A stretch of 50,604 nt of DNA, taken from Candidatus Methanophagales archaeon (GTDB taxonomy: Archaea; Halobacteriota; Syntropharchaeia; Alkanophagales; Methanospirareceae). The notes below the pieces were generated by a model, which made no database searches, was not told the DNA's origin, and saw only the letters and a list, made by a program, of their open reading frames with translations. How positions within the stretch are numbered: position 1 is the first letter of the stretch; every line of letters begins with the position of its first letter. Both the position numbers and the translations under genes were made by a program. The stretch lies in NCBI GenBank assembly GCA_013139985.1, contig WSZT01000036.1, forward strand, positions 1 to 50,604, in the 5' to 3' direction. Positions 8,964 through 18,312 of this stretch are shown piece after piece.

Positions 8964-11216
8964 GTGTTCAAGAAGATAGAAAAAAGAGATGGTAGGGTAA
9001 AAAAATTCGAAGTAGAGAAGATTACAAATGCAATTGCAAAAGCAGGTGAGGTGACCGGCGAATTCGATTATGAGATAGCGCAGAAATTGACCCTCAAGGT
9101 TTTGAATTTAGCACAACAGGCGATTCCCCGTGATATACCGACAGTGGAAGAGATACAGGATGTAGTCGAAGAGATTTTATTATCCTCTCCATATCGCAAA
9201 ACGGCTAAGGCGTACATTATTTATCGAGAGCAGCATGCGGGCATAAGAGAGATTACTTCCAGAGCGAATGTTGACCTGGTTGACCAATATTTAGAGAAGA
9301 TTGACTGGCAGGTGAACGAAAATAGCAATATGTCGTTCTCTCTACAAGGGTTAAACAATTATGTATCGTCGGAAATAACTAAAATTTACTGGCTGGTTAA
9401 AATTTACCCGCCGGAAATCAGGCAAGCGCATTTAAATGGCGATTTCCATATACACGACTTAAATCTTCTCTCCGTTTATTGTGTTGGCTGGGACCTTTTT
9501 GACCTTTTGGTAGAGGGATTCAAGGGGGCACCGGGGAAGATAGAAAGCAAACCAGCTAAGCATCTCCATAGCGCTTTAGGGCAGGTAGTGAATTTCTTTT
9601 ATACGCTTCAGGGTGAGGCGGCGGGAGCGCAAGCGTTCTCCAATTTTGATACGCTTCTTGCGCCTTTCATACGATATGATCGCTTGAGCTACAAAGAAGT
9701 GAAGCAGGCATTGCAGGAGTTTATATTTAACATAAATGTCCCTACAAGGGTAGGATTCCAAACTCCGTTCACAAACATCACCTTAGATTTGACGGTTCCT
9801 AAATACTACGCCGACAAGGGCGTGATTATTGGTGGCAAGCTACAGCACGAGACGTATAATGAGTTCCAGGAGGAAATGGCGTTGTTCAATAGGGCCTTTT
9901 TAGAAGTGATGGCAGAGGGCGATGCAAAAGGCCGGGTATTTACTTTCCCTATCCCTACCTATAACATTTCCAGGGACTTTAACTGGGAGAATAGTAATTT
10001 GGAAGGTCTATGGGAACTTACAGCAAAATACGGGGTGCCGTATTTCAGTAATTTTATCAATTCTGATATGAACCCTGAAGATGCCAGAAGCATGTGCTGT
10101 CGGTTAAGAATAGATAATAGAGAGTTAGAAGTAAGAGGAGGCGGACTTTTCGGCTCCAATCCCTTAACCGGTTCTATTGGTGTGGTCACGATTAACATGG
10201 GAAGACTTGGATATTTAGCCAAAGACGAAGATGAGTTCCTCACCTCTTTAGAACGGTTAATGATTCTGGCAAAGGCGAGTTTGGAGATAAAGAGGGGCGT
10301 GTTAGAGAAGTTTACGGAAGAAAAACTTTATCCGTATACACAATTTTATTTGAGAGGCGTAAAAGAGCGTTTTGGCGAATACTGGAAGAACCATTTCTCT
10401 ACGATTGGTTTATTGGGTATGAATGAAGCCTGCTTGAATTTCTTGGGAGTGGATATTGCAGCGAAAAAATCCCGGGAGTTTACCGTAAGAGTTTTAGATT
10501 TTATGCGTGAAAAATTACTGGAGTTCCAGGAGGAGACGGGGAATAATTATAATCTCGAGGCTACGCCAGCGGAGGGAACTTCTTATAGATTGGCGAGGAT
10601 AGACAAGGAGAAGAATCCAGAAATAATCTGCGCTAACGAAGAGGAGTATAAGGCAGGAGCCGAGCCGTTTTATACTAATTCTACACAACTACCGGTGAAT
10701 TACACGGATGATGTCTTCGAGGCGTTAGATTTGCAGGACGCAATCCAGACAAAATATACGGGAGGAACGGTATTACATGTATTCGCAGGTGAGCGGGTTA
10801 AAGACCCTGATACCATTAAGGGGTTAATACGTAAAGTTTGTGAGTCATATCATTTGCCTTATTTCACGTTCACGCCTACGTTTAGTGTATGTCCCTCTCA
10901 TGGTTATATCGCGGGGGAACATAGTACTTGTCCAGAGTGCGGTGCGGAGACCGAGGTATATTCACGTGTAGTGGGTTATCTACGGCCGGTAAACCAGTGG
11001 AACAAAGGTAAGCGGGAAGAATTTAGAAAACGGAAGACCTTTGTCGTAGAACCAGTTCAACCACTTGAAATCGGTGGAAAAGGGAAGGTGAGTCGGGCGT
11101 TGGATTCAACTACAAAAACAAGCAAAGCTGTTGGTGTCAAGGGCAATTATGGGGCTGTTGAGTATAAACAGTTGGATTTGATTACTTTTGGTGATGATGT
11201 GGATGAGACGGAATGA
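8964..11216 (+). CDS. nrdD: Anaerobic ribonucleoside-triphosphate reductase
   Basis: N-terminal ATP-cone (KKIEKRDGRVKKFEVEKI), class III RNR core, C-terminal zinc ribbon CPSHGYIAGEHSTCPECG. Confidence 0.95.
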   Translation: MFKKIEKRDGRVKKFEVEKITNAIAKAGEVTGEFDYEIAQKLTLKVLNLAQQAIPRDIPTVEEIQDVVEEILLSSPYRKTAKAYIIYREQHAGIREITSRANVDLVDQYLEKIDWQVNENSNMSFSLQGLNNYVSSEITKIYWLVKIYPPEIRQAHLNGDFHIHDLNLLSVYCVGWDLFDLLVEGFKGAPGKIESKPAKHLHSALGQVVNFFYTLQGEAAGAQAFSNFDTLLAPFIRYDRLSYKEVKQALQEFIFNINVPTRVGFQTPFTNITLDLTVPKYYADKGVIIGGKLQHETYNEFQEEMALFNRAFLEVMAEGDAKGRVFTFPIPTYNISRDFNWENSNLEGLWELTAKYGVPYFSNFINSDMNPEDARSMCCRLRIDNRELEVRGGGLFGSNPLTGSIGVVTINMGRLGYLAKDEDEFLTSLERLMILAKASLEIKRGVLEKFTEEKLYPYTQFYLRGVKERFGEYWKNHFSTIGLLGMNEACLNFLGVDIAAKKSREFTVRVLDFMREKLLEFQEETGNNYNLEATPAEGTSYRLARIDKEKNPEIICANEEEYKAGAEPFYTNSTQLPVNYTDDVFEALDLQDAIQTKYTGGTVLHVFAGERVKDPDTIKGLIRKVCESYHLPYFTFTPTFSVCPSHGYIAGEHSTCPECGAETEVYSRVVGYLRPVNQWNKGKREEFRKRKTFVVEPVQPLEIGGKGKVSRALDSTTKTSKAVGVKGNYGAVEYKQLDLITFGDDVDETE

Positions 11217-11258
11217 CTGGCAAGAATATTTAAATGCTGATGCCAATATGTTAATAGC

Positions 11259-11951
11259 ATGTTAATTGGCGGTTTTCAGCGTTTCTCGCTAATAGACTAT
11301 CCCGGCAAGATATGTGCGATTGTGTTTACCCAGGGCTGCAATCTCAAGTGTCCGTACTGCCACAATCCGGAGCTGGTGGACCCGAAACTCTTCTCGCATC
11401 CCATCCCTGAGGCAGACATCTTTGCATTTTTGCAAACTCGGCGTGGAAAGCTGGATGCGGTGGAAATAACGGGTGGGGAACCAACACTGCAGCCCGACCT
11501 GATTGATTTTACCAAAAAGATAAAATCATTGAACTTCCTGGTTAAGCTGGATACAAACGGTAGCAATCCGGGAATATTAAGAGAACTGATTGAATTAAAT
11601 ATGGTGGACTATCTTGCGATGGATGTGAAAGCACCTCTGGAGCGTTACCAGGAGATTACTAATTCTAATGTTGACCAGGCGAAAATAAAAGATAGTATCG
11701 AGTTAATCATGCATGCGGGATTGGATTATGAATTTCGAACAACAGTGGTAAAATCGCAACTCGGTAAGACCGACATTTTGGCGATAGGTAAACTGATACG
11801 TGGTAGTAAACGCTATGTCTTGCAGAAATTCATGCCGGAAACGGTATTGGACCAAGAAATTCTTGATGGTGTGGTGATTTACACAGATGAAGATTTAGTA
11901 TGTTTTAGGGATGCGGTAAAGAGTTATGTGGCCGAATGTGTGGTGCGGTAG
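11259..11951 (+). CDS. nrdG: Anaerobic ribonucleoside-triphosphate reductase activating protein (radical SAM)
   Basis: TQGCNLKCPYCHNPELVDP, EITGGEPTLQPDL; directly downstream of nrdD. Confidence 0.92.
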   Translation: MLIGGFQRFSLIDYPGKICAIVFTQGCNLKCPYCHNPELVDPKLFSHPIPEADIFAFLQTRRGKLDAVEITGGEPTLQPDLIDFTKKIKSLNFLVKLDTNGSNPGILRELIELNMVDYLAMDVKAPLERYQEITNSNVDQAKIKDSIELIMHAGLDYEFRTTVVKSQLGKTDILAIGKLIRGSKRYVLQKFMPETVLDQEILDGVVIYTDEDLVCFRDAVKSYVAECVVR

Positions 11952-12046
11952 AATGACCACGAGATTACAGAGATTAACACAGTTTGTTCCGTTGGCGGAT
12001 GCAGCCCAAATATAAATAGTACCGCTGTTTGTTTATTAACTAAACG

Positions 12047-12961
12047 ATGGAACTAAACGAGCTATTGGGGATAGGCGATTTTATGCTGGTAGAAAAGAGC
12101 TATGCCGATCAAAAGTGGCTGGGCAGGACGCTCGAATACATGGCTAAGTTGAAAGGGGAAGATGTAGTAGAAGCGATAAGGATACTAGATAAGCAGCAAG
12201 AGCTGATAGGGCTTGCTATACGCGACAAAGATTTGGAGTTCTTGATTATCTTTACTGATGTCATCGCAGATAGCGGCAAGAAGGAAGAATTTGAGGCTCT
12301 TGCGAGCATGGTAAAAGGAGCAAAGACAAAAGAGGTGGAGAAGGCGGAATTTCATGAAGGGATGGTCGAGTTTTATTCCCTCGGGTTGGTGAACAGATTA
12401 TTTTGTGATTGTAATTTAAATTTAAAAGAGGATAGCTTTTATCCGCGAGAAAGGATAGAGGTATTAAAGAACGTATTGGGCGAATTCATAACTGAGAATG
12501 AGCTAAGCGGAAATAATAAAACACTTGAGATTGGATGTGGCGATGGTGGTGCGACGATAGCACTGCATGAGCTGGGTATTTACCCTCTCACTGTAGATAT
12601 AAACAAGTGTGAGATTTGTAAAGGCTTGGAGGAAGAGGCGTTAGAGCCCAAGAGGAGTATCATATTGGATTGTTCACTCCTTTCATCTTTCTTTGAAAAG
12701 GAATTTGATGTTGTGTTTGGATTCATGGTAGGAAAGCTAACTCATTTTGAGCAACTGAACTGGGAGAAGGTCTTACGAGAAGTCTCGAATGTATTAAGAA
12801 GCGAAGGTAAAGTGCTATTTACTGTCTCGAGTGAAGAAGAAGCGGTCATTATAACAGACCTATTGAATGATGATTTCGAAGGTGAGATAAAAGAGAATAA
12901 AGGAAGCAATGGGTATTTCGACCAGTGGCTGTATGTGGGTAAGCTGCGGGTGTCTGCTTAA
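12047..12961 (+). CDS. Class I SAM-dependent methyltransferase-like protein
   Basis: C-terminal LEIGCGDGGATIALHELG...VLREVSNVLRSEGKVLFTVSS. Confidence 0.65.
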   Translation: MELNELLGIGDFMLVEKSYADQKWLGRTLEYMAKLKGEDVVEAIRILDKQQELIGLAIRDKDLEFLIIFTDVIADSGKKEEFEALASMVKGAKTKEVEKAEFHEGMVEFYSLGLVNRLFCDCNLNLKEDSFYPRERIEVLKNVLGEFITENELSGNNKTLEIGCGDGGATIALHELGIYPLTVDINKCEICKGLEEEALEPKRSIILDCSLLSSFFEKEFDVVFGFMVGKLTHFEQLNWEKVLREVSNVLRSEGKVLFTVSSEEEAVIITDLLNDDFEGEIKENKGSNGYFDQWLYVGKLRVSA

Positions 12962-12985
12962 AAATCCACCGATTTTTAAGCAGAC
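12952..12985 (+). terminator. 15-bp perfect stem-loop overlapping the stop codon of the upstream gene
   Basis: GTCTGCTTAAAAATC-CACC-GATTTTTAAGCAGAC; followed by a 7-nt periodic A-rich tail. Function as terminator or 3' UTR element is inferred. Confidence 0.6.
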
Positions 12986-13064
12986 AAGGCAAAAGGCAAA
13001 ATGCAAAGGGCAAAAGTCAATAAGGGAACTCCCGGTAAATAGTTTACCCAAAAAGTTTTGATAA

Positions 13065-13526
13065 TTAATCTGTGTCTGTGGATATTCCCTTGGTTTCTTT
13101 AATTTGGCAGAGAAAAACTTCCAGTTCCTTGAGATTTTTTGCTATTCGATACTTCAAAGCTCCCAGAATCAGTGGGTTATCTGCGTCTGACATGAGTGTT
13201 CTTGGATCCGTTTTTAGACCAATACATTCTTTACCCCGAGCATATGCATATCCAATCTCAACGCATGCACCCTCATCCGGAACTCTACCATCCATAACAA
13301 AAATCACAACATCCGCTTTTTTAAGCTCATTAATATCGCGATCAAAAATTTTATTCATAGCGGCGGATTTAGTTGTCTCATTTGCTAATAAATCGGACAA
13401 CTTATGGCCATCACGTTGTGGCAGAAATGTTTCAAAGCCGAAATTCTCAAGAAAATCACTCAAATATCTGTTATACCGCCTCTCCGCTTCCGAGAATAAT
13501 GGACCTGCTATGTATATCCTTATCAT
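13065..13526 (-). CDS. Nucleoside 2-deoxyribosyltransferase family protein
   Basis: IYIAGPLFSEAERRYN...DADVVIF-like DVVIFVMDGRVPDEGACVEIGYAYARGK. Confidence 0.85.
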   Translation of the reverse strand: MIRIYIAGPLFSEAERRYNRYLSDFLENFGFETFLPQRDGHKLSDLLANETTKSAAMNKIFDRDINELKKADVVIFVMDGRVPDEGACVEIGYAYARGKECIGLKTDPRTLMSDADNPLILGALKYRIAKNLKELEVFLCQIKETKGISTDTD

Positions 13527-13646
13527 TGTGTATCCTCTACTCCATCAACACCACCTTTTATCAATCTTATCTTGATAGGAATCGATGAAAGTACTACCTT
13601 TTTCTTATTGTTTCTCTCTTATATATGTGTATTAGAGTTACCCGCG

Positions 13647-14846
13647 CTACACACTTGAATCTTCCCCCTTGCAAAATGTAGTAACTCTTTTGGGCAATAT
13701 AATCTCCTTGAACACTCTTTCAAAATATCTATCAGTCATACCTGCTATATAATCCCTCACCTTTTCTTTACTGGTCGAAATGTCAAGGTATTCTCTACTA
13801 ATCCAACTTACGTTCATGAAATGTTCATATATTCTAGAACTTTCATCTTTCTCTTCAAGGGCATTTAAAAACTTGTGAAAAAGTGTTTCGTACATCGCCT
13901 CAATTTTCCCCTGTTCCGCTTTGATCTTCGCATTTTCATATATATGCTCATAGTTGAATTGTTTATATTCCTCTACGGAGTCTGAAATTTCTTTTGAATA
14001 CGAGATGTAATTTTGACCATAACTATTTTCGATTATATCGATAATAAGTGTGTTTATTATCTCATCATTCTTTGTTCCAATATTTTCCCGACAACGCTCT
14101 GGGACTTCTAACTCGGGATTTATGAAGCATATTTCAATTGCATCTTGAAAATCTCTACCTAAATATGCTATTGTATCAGCGAATCTTACAACACATCCCT
14201 CTAAGGTCATGGGAACATAATCTTGTTTCCCCTTTTTAATATCCTCTATTTCTTTATCTAATTTTTCCCAGCCTTTATCCCAATTGGGCTCTAATAATTG
14301 ATTGTGGATCTCACCATTATGACATAAAATTCCATCGAGTACTTGTAGCGTTAGATCACAATCTTCGATCGTATCAAGGAATTGAACGCCTTGAACATTA
14401 TGCAAAAATCTACCGAGTCCATGTCTTTCACATAATCCTGACATAATAGACTCACCAAGATGACCAAATGGGACATGACCTATATCATGTCCCAGTGAAA
14501 CAGCCTCAATTAAGTCTTCGTTTAATTTAAGACACCTGCCTATAGTCCGGGCAATCTTTGAAACTAGTTGGACATGAAGAACACGATGTGTGATATGATC
14601 ATTATCCACTAAAGAAAATACTTGTGTTTTATCTATGTATCTTGAATAAGCATGTGTATGTGCGATCCGATCAGCGTCTCTCGAATATTTAGCCCGAATA
14701 TCATCGGTATATTTTTGCTTCCTTCTTAATCCATCATCACTTTTAGAAGCAAATTCTGACAGACATTTATCTTCCCTATCCCCAATATAAGACGTTATTT
14801 TTTCTTCTAAATCGCTCTTTATTGTCCTCTTATATTTATCCTTCAT
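13647..14846 (-). CDS. HD-domain dNTP triphosphohydrolase (dGTPase-like)
   Basis: RDADRIAHTHAYSRYIDKTQVFSL...ITHRVLHVQLVSKIAR..., EAVSLGHDIGHVPFGHLGE. Confidence 0.9.
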   Translation of the reverse strand: MKDKYKRTIKSDLEEKITSYIGDREDKCLSEFASKSDDGLRRKQKYTDDIRAKYSRDADRIAHTHAYSRYIDKTQVFSLVDNDHITHRVLHVQLVSKIARTIGRCLKLNEDLIEAVSLGHDIGHVPFGHLGESIMSGLCERHGLGRFLHNVQGVQFLDTIEDCDLTLQVLDGILCHNGEIHNQLLEPNWDKGWEKLDKEIEDIKKGKQDYVPMTLEGCVVRFADTIAYLGRDFQDAIEICFINPELEVPERCRENIGTKNDEIINTLIIDIIENSYGQNYISYSKEISDSVEEYKQFNYEHIYENAKIKAEQGKIEAMYETLFHKFLNALEEKDESSRIYEHFMNVSWISREYLDISTSKEKVRDYIAGMTDRYFERVFKEIILPKRVTTFCKGEDSSV

Positions 14847-14910
14847 TAGATCACTTCATTACAGAAAAATTGACTTCGCCCACGCCAATGAATCATGGCT
14901 AGGAAGTTAC

Positions 14911-15216
14911 TTACCGTTTTCGCATTTTTTTCATGATTTTATCCATACGCATCTTACGCCAATCCTCTAAACCATTTATCCATTCTTCATGCTTTTTGAA
15001 TATATATTCTTTTGCCTCCATCAATGTCTCCTGCGAATTACTCCATAGTACTATCCGAGGTACATAATCCTTGGTAGGTAAGTCGGTTCTTGGATCAAAG
15101 GCATCTTCTGATTGCTCCTCCTGGCCTATTTCCAATCCGAACTTTTCCACAGCCTCGAATACTATACCTGTAGTTATACCACGAGGTATAGCTAGTGCAT
15201 ATTTCTCATCTTCCAT
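14911..15216 (-). CDS. Hypothetical protein (about 101 aa)
   Basis: Internal ATG start (MEDEKYALAIPRGITTGIVFEAVEKFG...) preferred over the 15294 start, which overlaps the neighbouring gene. Confidence 0.6.
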   Translation of the reverse strand: MEDEKYALAIPRGITTGIVFEAVEKFGLEIGQEEQSEDAFDPRTDLPTKDYVPRIVLWSNSQETLMEAKEYIFKKHEEWINGLEDWRKMRMDKIMKKMRKR

Positions 15217-15227
15217 TTTTTCTCTCC

Positions 15228-15464
15228 TTATCCAGCACCAGCACCATCTACGGCACCCATATCCATACTCGCTTCCAGTTCCTGGGCATAACACTCAGCG
15301 CAAAGAATTCTTCCCTGTACTGCAATGAATTCACCTTCTTTCACCTCTTTACCACAACTTGAACAAATCGCTTCCTTTGGTCGCAGTTCATCAGCCCTTT
15401 CTGCCTCTCTCTCCTGCCACCTTTTCGTTCTCTCGAGTGGCGTCTCTTCTACTCCTTGGGTCAT
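15228..15464 (-). CDS. Small zinc-ribbon protein
   Basis: CSSCGKEVKEGEFIAVQGRILCAECY, CxxC...CxxC. Confidence 0.6.
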   Translation of the reverse strand: MTQGVEETPLERTKRWQEREAERADELRPKEAICSSCGKEVKEGEFIAVQGRILCAECYAQELEASMDMGAVDGAGAG

Positions 15465-15505
15465 TTTACTAACAACTAAAACTAATTAAGTCATTCTATA
15501 TAAAG

Positions 15506-16702
15506 GTGAAGATAAAGATGAAAATAGTGCTCAGACGGACGCCGAAAAGATACTTCTTCGATTCACATAGAGCTTTAACGCCTGAGGAGACGCTGAGCGA
15601 TGTCGAAGACCTAAAAGATAAGGTAGGAATAACGAAGGTAGAGGATATTACAGGGCGGGATAAGCTCGATATACCTATATGTTCTGCGAGCCGGCCGGGA
15701 GCAAAAGAAGGTGCAGTGTCGGTCCACGCCGGAAAAGGGCTTACAGATGAGCAATCGCGTGTATCGGTGCTCATGGAAGCAATAGAGCGATATTCCGCGG
15801 AAATAAAAGATGATGACCGGGCGGGATTCATGTTTGAATCATATAGTGAATGCGAAGGCGCAAAAGTGAACCCATCATCGCTAATATTGAGTGCTATTTC
15901 TAACGTTGGTCCGAAAACAAAGATAGAGTGGTGTGACGGCTATGACCTACTGCGAGAAGAGGAGATTCTAGTGCCGGCAAATGCGGTATTTCATCCCTAC
16001 ATGTCTAATCGAGGAGGAAGACTATTTAGAAGCGACAGTAACGGCATAGCGTCTGGTAACAATTACGAAGAAGCTATCTTTCATGGTATATCCGAAGTGA
16101 TAGAGCGCGACGCTTTAAGTTCGGTAGAGCTAAAGAAGGATGCAGGTGAGCGAATAGAACTCAGCGAAGAGGATGGCATGATCTACGAGTTAAAAGAGCG
16201 ATTTGAGTCGGTGGGTGCAGTACCTCGATTCTGGTATATCCCATCAGACACGGGATTTACAACGGTTGCATTAGCTTTAGATGACCTCTCCGAGGATCCT
16301 TCTTTACTCGTTTATGGCGCGGGGACACATAGCGATCCGAGAATAGCAACAATAAGAGCAATAACAGAAGCAGCGCAGTCGCGACTCATGCAGATAGTGA
16401 GTGGCGATGTAATGAAAACGCCATTTGTAATGAGTTATTCCGCAATGAAGCGATTGAATAAGCACTGGTATGAAGATAAGGGAGACGAAAAAGTGAAGTT
16501 GAACGAGCTTCCAGCTCTGGCGACTGATACAATAGATGGTGATATAATGGTTGCGCTTGATAAATTGAAGGAGCTTGTGGACCGAGTAATTGTGGTAGAT
16601 TTAACGCGGGCCGAGATAGGTATTCCAGTTGTCAGGGTGATTATTCCCGGATTTGAAGTGTATGCGCGGAACTCGGAGAGGATAGGGCATAGGTACAAGT
16701 GA
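15506..16702 (+). CDS. ycaO: YcaO-domain protein (methanogenesis marker 1 type; predicted McrA thioamidation)
   Basis: KLDIPICSASRPGAKEGAVSVHAGKGLTDEQSRVSVLMEAIERYSAE...GIASGNNYEEAIFHGISEVIERDAL. Confidence 0.88.
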   Translation: MKIKMKIVLRRTPKRYFFDSHRALTPEETLSDVEDLKDKVGITKVEDITGRDKLDIPICSASRPGAKEGAVSVHAGKGLTDEQSRVSVLMEAIERYSAEIKDDDRAGFMFESYSECEGAKVNPSSLILSAISNVGPKTKIEWCDGYDLLREEEILVPANAVFHPYMSNRGGRLFRSDSNGIASGNNYEEAIFHGISEVIERDALSSVELKKDAGERIELSEEDGMIYELKERFESVGAVPRFWYIPSDTGFTTVALALDDLSEDPSLLVYGAGTHSDPRIATIRAITEAAQSRLMQIVSGDVMKTPFVMSYSAMKRLNKHWYEDKGDEKVKLNELPALATDTIDGDIMVALDKLKELVDRVIVVDLTRAEIGIPVVRVIIPGFEVYARNSERIGHRYK

Positions 16703-16736
16703 GTCGGCACAAAAAACCATCGATTTTTGTGCAGAC
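16703..16736 (+). terminator. Imperfect stem-loop immediately after the ycaO stop codon
   Basis: GTCGGCACAAAAAACCATCGATTTTTGTGCAGAC; same length as the 12952-12985 hairpin with compensatory changes. Confidence 0.55.
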
Positions 16737-16771
16737 AATGCAAAGTGCAAAGTGCAAAAGTCAAAGATACT

Positions 16772-17725
16772 TCAACGGTGCTTTGTATTTAGGGGAGAAA
16801 ACTTCCTTATCGCCTCTTCCAGTTCCTGACGATATTCTAAATCGTCACGTTCGACCTCTCGAAGTATTTCTTCCCTTGTCTTCGATTTAGAAAGAGAAAG
16901 CCATGTGATTCTATCCTCTTCCTGGTCCTTTATGGTTCTTCTCCTGGAGCTGAGGTCAGGGTAAACGGTTATCCATGTTTCTTGTGGTGGTGGAGTAGGA
17001 TATTCACGATAGCAGCTCCTGCTAATTATAGCATTAGGAAGGTACTCAGCAGCGATTTTGTACGCTCGTTCCATATCTTCTATTGTTGGACGCTCTGTCA
17101 CACGCTCAAACGCGAAGGTAGGCGCAAATGGGTTTATCCTGAATTTTATGTTGCTATTCACGTCAGAAAGGAAAATAGCTATCTGTTCTATCTCCTCCAC
17201 GTCCACAATACCGGGCATATACACCGTTTGTATTAGCAGTTCCACCCCTGTATCGTTTAACATTCTCACGGCATTTAATACCGGTTTGTTCGACTTGCCG
17301 GTATACCATATATGGATTTCATCCGAGAAAGCTTTAATGTCTATATGGGCTTCTGTTAAACCCGCCTCCTTCAACTCGGCTGCATAATTACTATTTCCTT
17401 CCCGTCCTATCTCATAACCATTGGACATTAAAATAATCTCCTCAAATCCTTTTTCCTTCAAACCTTTTACGAGCGTCAGGAGAAATTCCTTGTCGAGTGT
17501 GGGTTCGCCACCGGTAATCATCGCTTTGGTAGGCAGCTTACCATAGTGTTTGAGGCATGCCTGTTCAGCGCGCTTTAGCGTCTCCTCCGGACTGAGCAAG
17601 GTCCCGCCGCCATCGCGTGCCGGTCGGAAACAGCCGCGGCAGCGGAAGTCACAGCCGGTGAGCATGAACCAGATGCGGGGTTCTATATCAGAAAGCGTAA
17701 AATATTGTATGTTCCTTTTGCCCAT
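16772..17725 (-). CDS. Radical SAM enzyme of unassigned function
   Basis: LTGCDFRCRGCFRPARDGGG (CxxxCxxC), MITGGEPTLDKEF. Confidence 0.85.
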   Translation of the reverse strand: MGKRNIQYFTLSDIEPRIWFMLTGCDFRCRGCFRPARDGGGTLLSPEETLKRAEQACLKHYGKLPTKAMITGGEPTLDKEFLLTLVKGLKEKGFEEIILMSNGYEIGREGNSNYAAELKEAGLTEAHIDIKAFSDEIHIWYTGKSNKPVLNAVRMLNDTGVELLIQTVYMPGIVDVEEIEQIAIFLSDVNSNIKFRINPFAPTFAFERVTERPTIEDMERAYKIAAEYLPNAIISRSCYREYPTPPPQETWITVYPDLSSRRRTIKDQEEDRITWLSLSKSKTREEILREVERDDLEYRQELEEAIRKFSPLNTKHR

Positions 17726-17849
17726 TTTTTCTCTTAATTATTATATTGGCTACTAATTAATATTAAAAGATTAGAAATCTCGTATTTGTGATGAAACTAT
17801 ACCTTTTTTATGCTTTGCACACAAACAAGAAATAGGTGAAAAAAAAAAT

Positions 17850-18254
17850 ATGGTAAAAATCACAGAAGAAGTGAAAGAGCTAGTAGGTAAATCAAAGGGT
17901 TTTGCTGTCGCTACCGCTACCAAAGAAGGAGAGCCAAATGTGGTGCCGCTTGCATTTGGGAAAGTTCTATCAGAGACGGAAGTGCTGCTGATGGATGTCT
18001 TTATGAAAAAGACGGAAGAGAATATAAAGACAAATCCCAGGGTGGCTATTTCTGTCTGGGATATGGAGACTTATACAGGCTATCAGTTTAAAGGTAGTGC
18101 TCGGATAGAAACGTCGGGAAGCGTCTTTGACGATGGCGTTAATATGGTGAAAGCAATGATGCCCTCGCTTAACCCAAAAGCTGCGGTTGTCGTTACGGTG
18201 GACTCCATCTATGTGACTTCTCCGGGACCCGATTTGGGTAAAAAGGTAGAATAG
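17850..18254 (+). CDS. Pyridoxamine 5'-phosphate oxidase-like (split-barrel flavin) protein
   Basis: KGFAVATATKEGEPNVVPLAFGK...NPRVAISVWD..GYQFKGSARIE. Confidence 0.75.
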   Translation: MVKITEEVKELVGKSKGFAVATATKEGEPNVVPLAFGKVLSETEVLLMDVFMKKTEENIKTNPRVAISVWDMETYTGYQFKGSARIETSGSVFDDGVNMVKAMMPSLNPKAAVVVTVDSIYVTSPGPDLGKKVE

Positions 18255-18312
18255 AAGAAATTGTAGTGAAACAGTTATTAATATTAATAGAATACAAAAA
18301 ATCGGTGACAAA

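Noticed and set aside
13072-13575. 167-aa plus-strand ORF opposite the deoxyribosyltransferase
   Set aside because: The minus-strand product has clear family motifs; the plus-strand translation has none.
16772-17725. Assignment of the radical SAM protein as Mmp10 (McrA arginine methylase)
   Set aside because: Protein is shorter (317 aa) and I could not identify Mmp10-specific features, so it was left unassigned.
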